The notes below the pieces were generated by a model that saw only the letters and a program-made list of their open reading frames with translations, did no database searches and was not told where the DNA came from. The translations under genes were made by a program, and so were the position numbers. From assembly GCA_963668595.1 (NCBI GenBank), contig OY764876.1:4278001-4342000 (forward strand): 64,000 bases of DNA, read 5' to 3'. The stretch comes from GWE2-42-39 sp963668595 (GTDB taxonomy: Bacteria > Bacteroidota > Bacteroidia > Bacteroidales > Prolixibacteraceae). Of this stretch, positions 36,214-45,300 are shown one piece after another (positions within the stretch are counted from its first letter, which is position 1; every line of letters starts with the position of its first letter).

Positions 36214-36936
36214 ATGCAAGTAAAACCCTACAAAGAATCGGGCGATCAAAAAAAACAGCAGGTTGAGCAGATGTTCGACAATATTGCTCCGAAATATGAT
36301 TTTCTGAATCATTTTTTGTCAATGGGAATTGATAAGGCCTGGCGCAAAAAAGCAATTCGGATGTTGTCAGTGCGCACACCGCGAACGATTTTGGACGTTG
36401 CCAGCGGGACCGGCGACTTTGCGGTGGAAGCCATGCGTATTCATCCTGAAAAAGTGGTGGGGTTCGATCTTTCTGCAAAAATGATTGAAGTAGGAAAACA
36501 AAAAGTTAAAAAACTGGGACTTGATACAACCATTGAATTTGTAAAAGGTGATTCGGAAAATATGCCGTTTGATGACGCGTCGTTTGATGCAATTACGGTT
36601 GGCTTTGGTGTACGCAATTTCGAAAACCTGGAGAAAGGGTTGTCTGAATTTATTCGAGTACTAAAACCCGGAGGTGTTGCAGTTATCCTTGAGTTTTCGA
36701 AACCACGCATGTTTCCGATGAAACAGTTGTATTGGTTTTATTCGCTTCATATACTTCCTCGCCTTGGCTCGCTGATCTCGAAGGATCGTTCGGCCTATAC
36801 GTACTTGCCCGAATCGGTAAAGGCATTTCCGGACGGTAACGACTTTATTGCTGTTTTGAAGAAAACCGGATTTCGTACTGCCGTGGAGAAACGCCTGACT
36901 TTTGGCATTGCCAGTATTTACTTTGCTGAAAAATAA
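36214..36936 (+). CDS. menG: Demethylmenaquinone methyltransferase
   Basis: 240 residues from the ATG at 36214; a TTG two codons earlier is less likely. It has MFDNIAPKYDFLNHFLSMGID at the start, the SAM-binding loop LDVASGTGDFAVEA (about 58-71), and GFGVRNFENLEKGLSEFIRVLKPGG (about 130-154), the UbiE/MenG signature. It C-methylates demethylmenaquinone in the last step of menaquinone synthesis. Its neighbour porT follows on the same strand after about 130 bases, an order recalled from other Bacteroidota. Confidence 0.95.
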   Translation: MQVKPYKESGDQKKQQVEQMFDNIAPKYDFLNHFLSMGIDKAWRKKAIRMLSVRTPRTILDVASGTGDFAVEAMRIHPEKVVGFDLSAKMIEVGKQKVKKLGLDTTIEFVKGDSENMPFDDASFDAITVGFGVRNFENLEKGLSEFIRVLKPGGVAVILEFSKPRMFPMKQLYWFYSLHILPRLGSLISKDRSAYTYLPESVKAFPDGNDFIAVLKKTGFRTAVEKRLTFGIASIYFAEK

Positions 36937-37070
36937 ATAACGGCAGGAGTTATGGATATTCTGGATTCAGTATGAAAGGGCGATGTGGTGCATTTGCGCT
37001 GGAATATTTTAATCGCATGCAATAATTTCTTATAATTGTGGTTTAATAGGCAGGTCTATTTTTTATTATC

Positions 37071-37850
37071 GTGAGAAAATCTTTTTTATTTATTCTTTTG
37101 TTGTTGTGGGCGTTTGGCTCGTTTGCCCAAAAGAGGGTGGTTAATAACCTGACAACCTTCGATGATAAACGTCTGCATTGGGGATTTTCTCTTGGTATTA
37201 ATACATTCGATCTGGGGCTCCATCATTTTCCGACGATGGGGAACAGTCCATTTGGCGGTATCCCGGTAGAAGAACGTAAAACTCCAGATCCGAATAATAT
37301 CGATGACAATAGTGTGGTTCGTGCCGATTTGCCGGATTTAGTGCCAGGTTTTTCTGTCGCAATCATTACCAGTTATCGCTTGACTAATTCGTTTAACCTG
37401 CGGTTTTTGCCCGGGATGTCGTTTGGCGAGCGTCGTCTGGTTTATAATATGCCAGTTTTCGATGTAAACTCATCGCTGTCGGTAACGCAAGGAGATCCTT
37501 ATTATTCCATAAAATCTACTTTTCTCGATTTTCCATTACTGATAAAATACAAATCAAACCGAATCAATAACCAGCGTCCGTACTTAATAGGCGGAGCTTC
37601 GTATCGGATTGATATTTCAAAAACCGGTGTTGAAGATTTGGTTCGCTTGAAAAGAGGGAATATTCATGCGGAATTTGGTATTGGCTGGGATTCGTATTTG
37701 CAATTTTTCAGGTTCTCTACCGAATTAAAAGTTAGTTTGGGCTTGAACAATATTCTTGATACTCCGGGCGAAGGTCAGTTACAGTATTATGGCTACGCAT
37801 TCGACCGGGTTACTTCCAATGTGTTTACTTTAAGTTTTCATTTCGAATAA
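37071..37850 (+). CDS. porT: PorT-like type IX secretion outer membrane protein
   Basis: 259 residues from a GTG start at 37071 (RKSFLFILLLLWAFGSFAQ signal peptide, cleavage near residue 20). The mature protein is a predicted eight-stranded barrel with YRLTNSFNLRFLPGMSFGERRLVY, FLDFPLLIKYKSNR and a terminal LSFHFE strand. Length and location just after menG match PorT/SprT, needed for T9SS secretion and gliding in other Bacteroidota. The 2640-residue cargo in this window would depend on this system. The FAD oxidoreductase gene follows after only three bases. Confidence 0.87.
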   Translation: MRKSFLFILLLLWAFGSFAQKRVVNNLTTFDDKRLHWGFSLGINTFDLGLHHFPTMGNSPFGGIPVEERKTPDPNNIDDNSVVRADLPDLVPGFSVAIITSYRLTNSFNLRFLPGMSFGERRLVYNMPVFDVNSSLSVTQGDPYYSIKSTFLDFPLLIKYKSNRINNQRPYLIGGASYRIDISKTGVEDLVRLKRGNIHAEFGIGWDSYLQFFRFSTELKVSLGLNNILDTPGEGQLQYYGYAFDRVTSNVFTLSFHFE

Positions 37851-37853
37851 GCT

Positions 37854-39404
37854 TTGAAAAAAGAACTGAATATATCGCTTTCGCCCAAACAAGCTTCGGA
37901 CGAAGAGTTTTGTAAATTGGTGCTGGCCGAAAAGCTACAGGTATCGACTGACCGAATAAAATTAGTGCAGTTGAAGCGTCGTTCGATTGATGCCCGACAG
38001 CGCAGTATTCGCATTAATTTGGCCTTCGATATTTATGTGGATGAACTTCCGGAGATAAAAAAAATAGCTTTCCATTACGACGATGTTAGTAAAAAGGAAC
38101 CGGTAATCATTATCGGAGCTGGGCCGGCCGGATTGTTTGCTGCATTGCGTTTGATTGAGTTGGGATACAAACCAATTATTTTCGAACGAGGTAAAAATGT
38201 TAACGATAGGAAAACGGATATTGCTGCGATTTATCGGGATCATTACGTTAATCCGGATTCGAATTTTGGATTTGGCGAAGGAGGTGCCGGAACTTTTTCG
38301 GATGGTAAATTATATACCCGTTCGAAAAAACGCGGGAATGTACAAAAGGTGCTGGAAGTACTCTTTGCAAACGGAGCTTCCGAAGATATTCTGATTGATG
38401 CGCATCCGCATATTGGAACGAATAAATTGCCCGGCATTATCGCCTCTATTCGTAATCAAATATTAGCGGCAGGGGGCGAAATTCATTTCAATGCACGGGT
38501 GACTGATTTCCTGATTAAAGAAGATCATTGCACCGGAGTTGTTTTAGAGGATGGTTCGCCCGTCGATGGCAAAGCTGTGATTTTGGCAACAGGCCATTCT
38601 GCGCGCGATATTTATGAACTGCTTTGGCAGAAAGGAATAACAATTGAGGCAAAATCATTTGCGGTGGGGGTTCGTGCCGAACATCCGCAACAGCTAATTG
38701 ATTCGATGCAATATAAACAACCAGAGCGCGGACCTTACTTGCCGGCAGCAACTTACTCGTTTGTTGAGCAGGTGGAAAATAGGGGAGTGTATTCGTTTTG
38801 TATGTGCCCGGGAGGAATTATGGTTCCGGCAGCGACAGCACCCGGCGAGATGGTGGTGAACGGAATGTCGCCAAGTAATCGTAATACACGCTATGCAAAT
38901 TCAGGAATGGTGGTAGAAGTCAGGCCCGAGGATTTGAATGAATTCCGGCACATGGGCGCTTTTGCCGGGTTGGAATTTCAGCGAAAATTGGAACGTTTGT
39001 GTTTTAAGTTGAATGGCGGAACTCAGTTTGGGCCGGCGCAGCGAATTGCTGACTTTGTTGCCGGAAAGACTTCTGCTGATTTGCCTGCCGCTTCGTATCG
39101 CCCTGGATTGGTAAGTGCTCCGTTGCACGAGAAACTTCCGCGCAGTATTGCTTTCCGTTTAAAACAGGCTTTTCTGCAGATCGACCGAAAAGCAAAAGGC
39201 TATCTGACAAACGAAGCGGTTGTGGTAGGTGTTGAATCGCGCACCTCGTCGCCAGTTCGTATTCCTCGTAATGAAGAAACGTTAGAACACATCAAAATAA
39301 AAGGTTTGTATCCTTGTGGCGAAGGAGCCGGTTATGCCGGAGGGATTGTGTCGTCAGCGGTTGATGGCGAACGTTGTGCTGATGCTTTTGCTCAGAATTT
39401 CTGA
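37854..39404 (+). CDS. FAD-dependent oxidoreductase, TTG start
   Basis: 516 residues from a TTG at 37854 (MKKELNISLSP), three bases after the porT stop; no ATG gives a better start. Residues about 1-80 are a small N-terminal domain; then a dinucleotide-binding motif GAGPAGLFAALRLIE (about 87-101), FGFGEGGAGTFSDGKL (about 139-154) and a GEGAGYAGGI end (about 489-498). This matches the large family of uncharacterised NAD(P)/FAD-dependent dehydrogenases found in many bacteria. The reaction is unknown. The tight spacing suggests translation coupled to porT. Confidence 0.87.
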   Translation: MKKELNISLSPKQASDEEFCKLVLAEKLQVSTDRIKLVQLKRRSIDARQRSIRINLAFDIYVDELPEIKKIAFHYDDVSKKEPVIIIGAGPAGLFAALRLIELGYKPIIFERGKNVNDRKTDIAAIYRDHYVNPDSNFGFGEGGAGTFSDGKLYTRSKKRGNVQKVLEVLFANGASEDILIDAHPHIGTNKLPGIIASIRNQILAAGGEIHFNARVTDFLIKEDHCTGVVLEDGSPVDGKAVILATGHSARDIYELLWQKGITIEAKSFAVGVRAEHPQQLIDSMQYKQPERGPYLPAATYSFVEQVENRGVYSFCMCPGGIMVPAATAPGEMVVNGMSPSNRNTRYANSGMVVEVRPEDLNEFRHMGAFAGLEFQRKLERLCFKLNGGTQFGPAQRIADFVAGKTSADLPAASYRPGLVSAPLHEKLPRSIAFRLKQAFLQIDRKAKGYLTNEAVVVGVESRTSSPVRIPRNEETLEHIKIKGLYPCGEGAGYAGGIVSSAVDGERCADAFAQNF

Positions 39405-39475
39405 ATGTAATCGGAGCTTGAGTTGATTGTGTCTCTTGCAGACGTTTCTTCACCTCCTTCTCCCTTCTCCTTTTT

Positions 39476-40234
39476 TCATCTCCTCCTTTTGAATTCGGAG
39501 CAACAAATGGCTGTAGCTACGGCAACATTTAGCGACTCTGATCCGGAGTTAACGGCAAACGATGGAATGTGTAATTTGTGAGTAACCAGTTTTTCTGTAT
39601 CCGGAGAAATCCCGTTCCCTTCATTTCCCATAATTAATACTCCGCGAGGAGAAAGAGTCTGCTCGTAAATATTTTCTCCATCCAGAAATGTTCCAAAAAC
39701 AGGTAGTTTCTCTTCGATGCAGTGCTTCAGGAAATCTGTCAATTCGGTATAATAAGTTTGCACTCGGAAAATTGCACCCATACTGGCTTGCACTACTTTC
39801 GGATTGAAAATATCGACGGTGTCAGCCGAACATACAACCTGGCTGATTCCAAACCAGTCGGCAATACGCAGAATTGTTCCCATATTCCCAGGGTCCTGAA
39901 TGAAGTCGAGGGCAAGAATGAGTTCATTTTTATTTGGTTCTGGTGCGGAAATATTTGGCTTTTTCAGAATAGCCAGAGCTTCTTGTGGATTTTGTAGTAA
40001 ACTGGCTTTTTTAAGTGTTTCTCTGTCAGAAATAATTAGTTCGTTTGTCCGTTTCTCAGCAAGGGGGTGTTCTGCCGCAAAATGATCGGTAGTTGCCAGA
40101 AATTCAATTTCCCAGTCAGATAGCAAGGCTTCTTCCACCATTTTATTCCCTTCAACAATGAAAAGACCCAGTTCGTCGCGGTATTTTTTCTTTTCAAGTG
40201 AATGAATCAATTTTATTTTGTTTTTGCTGAGCAT
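39476..40234 (-). CDS. TrmH-family RNA 2'-O-methyltransferase
   Basis: The start at 40234 (MLSKNKIKLIHSLEKKKYRD) gives 252 residues; an upstream frame to 40339 overlaps the divergent gene's start. An N-terminal substrate-binding part (EGNKMVEEAL, about 29-38) precedes a SpoU knot domain with LDFIQDPGNMGTILRIADWFG (about 110-130), MGNEGNGIS (about 203-211) and IPSFAVNSGSESLNVAVA (about 223-240). These enzymes methylate ribose in rRNA or tRNA. The target base is not predicted. Confidence 0.92.
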   Translation of the reverse strand: MLSKNKIKLIHSLEKKKYRDELGLFIVEGNKMVEEALLSDWEIEFLATTDHFAAEHPLAEKRTNELIISDRETLKKASLLQNPQEALAILKKPNISAPEPNKNELILALDFIQDPGNMGTILRIADWFGISQVVCSADTVDIFNPKVVQASMGAIFRVQTYYTELTDFLKHCIEEKLPVFGTFLDGENIYEQTLSPRGVLIMGNEGNGISPDTEKLVTHKLHIPSFAVNSGSESLNVAVATAICCSEFKRRR

Positions 40235-40327
40235 ATTTTTGTGCTTTCGATTATCTTGTAAAAATAAAAAAGCTGCGAAGCAATTATTTGTTTTGGCAAT
40301 GTTATTTTTGTAATTCACACGGTTTAC

Positions 40328-42661
40328 ATGGATTGGCATATCAGAAATACGAAATACAGAAGCATTTTTGTCTTCTTAGTTCTTCTCCTGTTTAGTGCCT
40401 GTAATTCGACCAAGTATGTTCCGGAAGGAAAATATATGCTGAATAAAGTTGAAATACAGGTGGATGATGAGAGTTTGAGTAAAGAGGAGTTGAAAGCGCA
40501 TGTGAAGCAAAAGGGCAACCTGCGTATATTGGGAATAATTAAGTTTCATCTTGGTTTGTATAATTTGTCGTCACCAAAGCGAGAGAAGGATTGGTTGAAG
40601 CGGATTGGTGAAGCCCCTGTAATTTATGAGGAATATCAGACGCAGCGAAGCATCGATCAGATGAATGTGTATCTGCGTAATAAAGGATTTTACAATGCGG
40701 TAATTGTCGATTCGCTGAAGCAGTATTCCCGCAAACCCAAAGTCGATCAAATTTACCGCGTAATTGCAGGGCAACCGTATCATATTCGGAATTTCTCGGT
40801 AGAGTGCGAAGATCCCGCAGTGAAATTGTATCTGGAGAACGATTCGGTTCACCGCAGAATAAAGATGAATCGTATTTTTGATGTAGATGTGTTGAATGCT
40901 GAGCGTAACCGGATAACCCGCATGTTGAAGAATAATGGATATTATTCATTTTCGCAGGATTATATAGGCTTTGAGGCGGATACGGCAATTGGAAATAAAG
41001 AGGTGGATTTGGTGATGAAAATAGACGATGCAAATCCACAGAAAGGAATATACGAACCACACAAACGGTACAAAGTACGCCACTTTTTTGTTCGCTCCGA
41101 TTTTACGCCGGCACGTTTGGTTGCCAAAACCGAAGCACCTGCAGATACGGTGGCAAGCGGCGATTATACTTTTTTGTATAGCGAAAAGCCTAATTATCGG
41201 AAAATCTTGTTTAAAAATCTAAACCGTATTCCTGATAGTACTTATTTCTGTTTGAATAATGTGGAAAAAACTTATCGATCGCTCAATCAGCTTCGTCAGT
41301 TTAAGGTAATCAATATCAATTTTGAAGAATCGGATTCGCTTGTTTCTCAACCAGGAGAAGGCCTGTTGGATTGTTCGCTGCAATTGTCTCCTTTGCCTCG
41401 TCAGGGAATGTCTGTCGATATTGAAGGTACTAACTCGTCAGGGAATTTTGGTGTGGCCGGAAACCTGAATATGCAACACCGGAATTTATTTCATGGTGCA
41501 GAAGTGGTTGATGTGAGAATTCGCGGTGCAATGGAACGGCAACAGGCAGCTATCGGCGGAGGAAATCTTGACTTCAATACACGTGAGTTTGGTCTTGAAA
41601 CTGGCTTGACAATTCCGAAATTTTTAAGCCTGATTGGACGAGATCGAATGTTTAATTTTCAGATTCCGCAGACAAAAATAAGTTTGGGTTACAACTATCA
41701 GCGTCGCCCCGATTATACCCGAACTATCTCAACATTTCGAATGGGGTATTTCTGGAAAACTTCGGATAATGTTACGCAGTCGTTTAATTTGCTCGATTTT
41801 AACTATGTAAATTTGTCTTCGTTTAACGAAGAATTTATCAATTCAATTCAGGACTTGTACATTCGGAGTAGTTTTACCGATCACTTGATTTGGGCTACCA
41901 ATTACACCCGGGTTTTTAATAATCAAGATTTAAATAAAAGCGGGAATTACCGGTATGCGAAGTTGAGCATTGAGTCTGCCGGAAACTTGTTGGGGTTGTA
42001 TGCTTCCGCTATCGGGAAAAATAAAACGATAACAGAAGATAGCAGTAATGGAGAAGAGATTAGCTATTACCGAATTATGCGAACCCGTTTTGCTCAATAT
42101 GTAAAAGCTGATTTTGAATATCGTTACAGTCACCGTATCGACGAGTATAATTCGGTGGTTGGACGTGCTTTGGCAGGCGTAGGCTTGCCATACGGAAATT
42201 TTGATGTGTTGCCTTTCGAAAAAAAATATTTTACAGGAGGAGCTAACAGTATTCGGGCATGGCAGGTGCGCACGCTGGGACCAGGTGCTTATGTAGCTCC
42301 ATCGAATGCTTATCCCAATCAGTTGTCTGACATTAAGCTGGAAGCAAATATGGAGTATCGTTTTCGTTTGTTATTGATGATGGAAGGAGCTCTGTTTCTC
42401 GATGCAGGAAACATTTGGGCAATTAATTCGAAAGATAACAGGGATGGTGCCGTTTTTAAGCCGGGCGAATTTTACAAGCAAATTGCAGTGGGAACTGGTG
42501 CCGGTTTGCGCTTCGATTTTAAATACTTTCTTTTTCGCCTCGATTTGGGGATGAAATTGCGTGATCCGTCCTTGGATGAAGGTCGTCGTTGGATTCCGGG
42601 TAACGAAAAAATCACTGCCGATAAGTTTAATCTTTCTTTCGCTATTGGGTATCCATTCTGA
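40328..42661 (+). CDS. tamL: TamL-type BamA-like outer membrane lipoprotein
   Basis: A 777-residue protein. A lipoprotein signal (about 10-26) ends LLLFSAC. Periplasmic POTRA-like domains follow (about 30-360; YMLNKVEIQV is the first). The surface-antigen barrel (about 370-777) includes GGANSIRAWQVRTLGPG, the region matching the (V/I)RG(F/Y) lid motif of Omp85 proteins, and ends LSFAIGYPF. In Bacteroidota the TamL form replaces TamA and carries a lipid anchor; it helps insert beta-barrels or surface lipids. It is divergent from the trmH-family gene. Confidence 0.9.
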   Translation: MDWHIRNTKYRSIFVFLVLLLFSACNSTKYVPEGKYMLNKVEIQVDDESLSKEELKAHVKQKGNLRILGIIKFHLGLYNLSSPKREKDWLKRIGEAPVIYEEYQTQRSIDQMNVYLRNKGFYNAVIVDSLKQYSRKPKVDQIYRVIAGQPYHIRNFSVECEDPAVKLYLENDSVHRRIKMNRIFDVDVLNAERNRITRMLKNNGYYSFSQDYIGFEADTAIGNKEVDLVMKIDDANPQKGIYEPHKRYKVRHFFVRSDFTPARLVAKTEAPADTVASGDYTFLYSEKPNYRKILFKNLNRIPDSTYFCLNNVEKTYRSLNQLRQFKVININFEESDSLVSQPGEGLLDCSLQLSPLPRQGMSVDIEGTNSSGNFGVAGNLNMQHRNLFHGAEVVDVRIRGAMERQQAAIGGGNLDFNTREFGLETGLTIPKFLSLIGRDRMFNFQIPQTKISLGYNYQRRPDYTRTISTFRMGYFWKTSDNVTQSFNLLDFNYVNLSSFNEEFINSIQDLYIRSSFTDHLIWATNYTRVFNNQDLNKSGNYRYAKLSIESAGNLLGLYASAIGKNKTITEDSSNGEEISYYRIMRTRFAQYVKADFEYRYSHRIDEYNSVVGRALAGVGLPYGNFDVLPFEKKYFTGGANSIRAWQVRTLGPGAYVAPSNAYPNQLSDIKLEANMEYRFRLLLMMEGALFLDAGNIWAINSKDNRDGAVFKPGEFYKQIAVGTGAGLRFDFKYFLFRLDLGMKLRDPSLDEGRRWIPGNEKITADKFNLSFAIGYPF

Positions 42662-42756
42662 TTTGACAACTTTAAAAAGAAAAGGATCATATTTTAAATC
42701 CCAAAATCAAAGAACAACTTTTGGCAGACCTATAACAAGAAGATTTTGTTGTGGCG

Positions 42757-42793
42757 AGAAAAAAGAAAGGACAGCCGTTTGGCCATCCTTTCT
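42757..42793 (-). terminator. Intrinsic terminator of the class IIB aldolase gene
   Basis: AGAAAGGA (42764-42771) and TCCTTTCT (42786-42793) pair, with GCC/GGC in the inner stem, around a GTTT loop. The T run is on the minus strand (42757-42763). The convergent tamL gene lies 95 bases to the left. Confidence 0.85.
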
Positions 42794-42815
42794 GAATATG
42801 TTTTCAACCGTTGAA

Positions 42816-43811
42816 TTAAGCTTTTCCAGCTGATCCAAGAACGTTGATGTTTTTGTTTTTGTAAAGTTCTTTCAATGCGTCGCGAGCAGGACCTAAATAT
42901 TTGCGTGGGTCGAATTCGGCTGGTTTTTCAGCAAATACTTTGCGGATAGCAGCAGTCATTGCCAAACGACCATCAGAGTCGATGTTGATTTTGCAAACAG
43001 CTGATTTGGCAGCTCTGCGAAGTTGTTCTTCCGGAATACCAACTGAATCTTTCAGTGCACCACCGAATTTGTTGATTGTTTCAACTTCTTCCTGTGGAAC
43101 AGATGAAGAACCGTGCAGTACGATTGGGAAACCTGGAAGTTGCTTTTCAATTTCTTCCAAAATGTCGAAACGCAATGGAGGAGGAATCAAAATGCCATTT
43201 TCGTTACGGGTACATTGAGCAGGAGTAAATTTGTTTGCTCCGTGTGAAGTACCGATTGAAATAGCCAATGAATCAACACCTGTGCGGCTTACGAAGTCAA
43301 CAACTTCTTCTGGTTTTGTATAAGTTGAGTGTTCTGCAACAACATCATCTTCAACACCTGCCAATACACCAAGTTCGCCTTCAACAGTTACTCCGTGTGC
43401 ATGAGCGTATTCAACAACTTTTTTAGTCAATGCGATGTTTTCTTCGTAGGAATGGTGTGAACCGTCAATCATTACCGAAGAGAAACCGCTGTCAACACAG
43501 TCTTTGCAAAGTTCAAATGTATCACCATGGTCAAGGTGCAATGCGATAGGAATTTCGCAACCCAATTCTTTTGCGTATTCAACGGCACCACGAGCCATGT
43601 TTTTCAAAATTGTAGCATTGGCATATTTACGTGCACCTGATGAAACCTGAAGAATAACTGGTGACTTAGTTTCAACACAAGCCTGGATAATTGCCTGAAG
43701 TTGTTCCATGTTGTTGAAGTTGTAAGCTGGAATAGCATAACCACCTTCAACTGCTTTGGCAAACATTTCTTTGGTGTTTACCAGACCTAAGTCTTTATAG
43801 CTGATACTCAT
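42816..43811 (-). CDS. fba: Fructose-bisphosphate aldolase, class II (subclass B-like)
   Basis: A 331-residue zinc aldolase. ALHLDHGDTFELC (about 90-102) holds the zinc-binding His and catalytic Asp, with further zinc ligands in GELGVLAGVED and GTSHGANKF and substrate contacts in VLHGSSSVP. It splits fructose 1,6-bisphosphate into dihydroxyacetone phosphate and glyceraldehyde 3-phosphate. It resembles the common Bacteroidota aldolase of about 330 residues. Codon use is strongly biased, suggesting the main glycolytic enzyme. Confidence 0.96.
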   Translation of the reverse strand: MSISYKDLGLVNTKEMFAKAVEGGYAIPAYNFNNMEQLQAIIQACVETKSPVILQVSSGARKYANATILKNMARGAVEYAKELGCEIPIALHLDHGDTFELCKDCVDSGFSSVMIDGSHHSYEENIALTKKVVEYAHAHGVTVEGELGVLAGVEDDVVAEHSTYTKPEEVVDFVSRTGVDSLAISIGTSHGANKFTPAQCTRNENGILIPPPLRFDILEEIEKQLPGFPIVLHGSSSVPQEEVETINKFGGALKDSVGIPEEQLRRAAKSAVCKINIDSDGRLAMTAAIRKVFAEKPAEFDPRKYLGPARDALKELYKNKNINVLGSAGKA

Positions 43812-43888
43812 TGTAAAAAGTTTTAATTAAATGTTAGTGATTGAATCGGTTTTTAATCCGAGGTTTTATATCGTATTAAAAATCATGA

Positions 43889-43896
43889 CAAATCTA
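43889..43896 (-). promoter_or_regulatory. -7 box of the class IIB aldolase gene
   Basis: On the minus strand these bases read TAGATTTG, a full TAnnTTTG match. No clear TTTG is found 19-21 bases upstream, so the assignment is moderate. The leader would be about 70 bases. Confidence 0.4.
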
Positions 43897-44046
43897 CGGA
43901 TTTATCATTAAATCGAGGAGTTTCGGGAGGAAGTAAAATGAATATTTATAAATAATTAACACATAAATTTAAACAATTTTCGAGCACAGAGGTTATTCCA
44001 ATACACGCTTAAAGTGTGATAGTTATTAATTTTATACTGATTGAAA

Positions 44047-45123
44047 ATGAGAAAAATTTCAGATGTAATACAGGCCGGAGTAGTAACCGGAAATGACCTT
44101 TCTCTTCTGTTCCAGATAGCGAAAGAAAATCAATTCGCATTGCCTGCGGTAAATGTGGTAGGATCTGATTCAGTGAACGCAGTACTCGAAGCTGCAAGTC
44201 AGGTTAATTCGCCTGCAATAATTCAGTTTTCGAATGGAGGAGCTCAGTTTTATGCAGGAAAAGGCTTGAAGTTGGAAGGACAGCAAGCTCAGATTGCCGG
44301 GGCAATTGCCGGAGCAAAAGCAGTGCATTTATTAGCTCCGCTGTATGGCATACCGGTGGTACTTCATACTGATCATGCTGCCAAAAAGCTTTTGCCTTGG
44401 ATTGATGGTTTGCTGGATGCCGGAGAAAAGCATTTTGCCGAAACAGGAAAGCCGCTTTTCAGTTCGCATATGCTCGACTTGTCGGAAGAACCTCTTGCTG
44501 AAAATATCGAAATTTGTAAAAAATACCTTGCACGCATGAGCAAAATCGGGATGACACTCGAAATTGAATTGGGCGTTACCGGAGGTGAGGAAGACGGTGT
44601 GGACAATAGTGGTGTGGATAATTCGTTGCTTTATACGCAGCCTGAAGAAGTGAATTACGCTTTCGAAGAGTTGAGCAAAATTAGTCCGAACTTTACTATT
44701 GCAGCATCGTTCGGTAATGTGCACGGTGTTTACAAACCTGGCAATGTAAAACTCACTCCAAAAATTCTTGATAATTCGCAGCAGTATATTTCGGCCAAGC
44801 ATGGTCTGGGGGCAAAACCTGTTAATTTTGTATTTCACGGAGGTTCAGGTTCAACACTCGAGGAAATTCGGGAAGCAATTTCGTACGGGGTAATTAAAAT
44901 GAATATTGATACCGATACACAGTGGGCAACCTGGGATGGTATTCGTAAATACGAAGCTGCCAATCGGAATTACTTACAAGGGCAAATCGGAAACCCGGAT
45001 GGTGACGATAAACCAAATAAAAAATATTACGATCCGCGTGTTTGGTTACGCAAAGGTCAAGAGTCGATGATCGATCGTTTGAAGACCGCATTCAGCGACT
45101 TAAACTGCATCGATCGGTTTTAA
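44047..45123 (+). CDS. fbaA: Fructose-bisphosphate aldolase, class II subclass A (E. coli FbaA type)
   Basis: 358 residues from the ATG at 44047. The whole sequence is close to E. coli FbaA by eye: QFSNGGAQFYAGKG, VLHTDHAAKKLLPWIDG with zinc ligand and catalytic Asp, FSSHMLDLSEE, ELGVTGGEEDGVDN, SFGNVHGVYKPG and VFHGGSGST. It catalyses the same reaction as the divergent neighbour, but is a different subclass with the extra loops. Its codon use is more ordinary, so it is probably expressed at a lower or conditional level. A strong terminator follows. Confidence 0.95.
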   Translation: MRKISDVIQAGVVTGNDLSLLFQIAKENQFALPAVNVVGSDSVNAVLEAASQVNSPAIIQFSNGGAQFYAGKGLKLEGQQAQIAGAIAGAKAVHLLAPLYGIPVVLHTDHAAKKLLPWIDGLLDAGEKHFAETGKPLFSSHMLDLSEEPLAENIEICKKYLARMSKIGMTLEIELGVTGGEEDGVDNSGVDNSLLYTQPEEVNYAFEELSKISPNFTIAASFGNVHGVYKPGNVKLTPKILDNSQQYISAKHGLGAKPVNFVFHGGSGSTLEEIREAISYGVIKMNIDTDTQWATWDGIRKYEAANRNYLQGQIGNPDGDDKPNKKYYDPRVWLRKGQESMIDRLKTAFSDLNCIDRF

Positions 45124-45150
45124 TTGTTGTTTCTGGAATTAGTTAATAGC

Positions 45151-45185
45151 GAAAAGTCTCTGCATTGCGGGGACTTTTCTTTTTT
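45151..45185 (+). terminator. Intrinsic terminator of fbaA
   Basis: GAAAAGTC (45151-45158) pairs with GACTTTTC (45172-45179), followed by T residues to 45185. It lies 28 bases after the stop. Confidence 0.88.
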
Positions 45186-45300
45186 GAAGCAAACGCTTCC
45201 TGAAACTGTCATTCATTTATCGAATTGCGGTAATTTGAGATGATTTTTGCATCTTTGGGGCATTATTACTTTTAAACCTTAACCTGTAATTTTTTTTTGT

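Noticed and set aside
40304..40311. TAnnTTTG-like box before tamL
   Set aside because: It matches the -7 motif, but no TTTG lies at 19-21 bases upstream, so it is not listed as a promoter.
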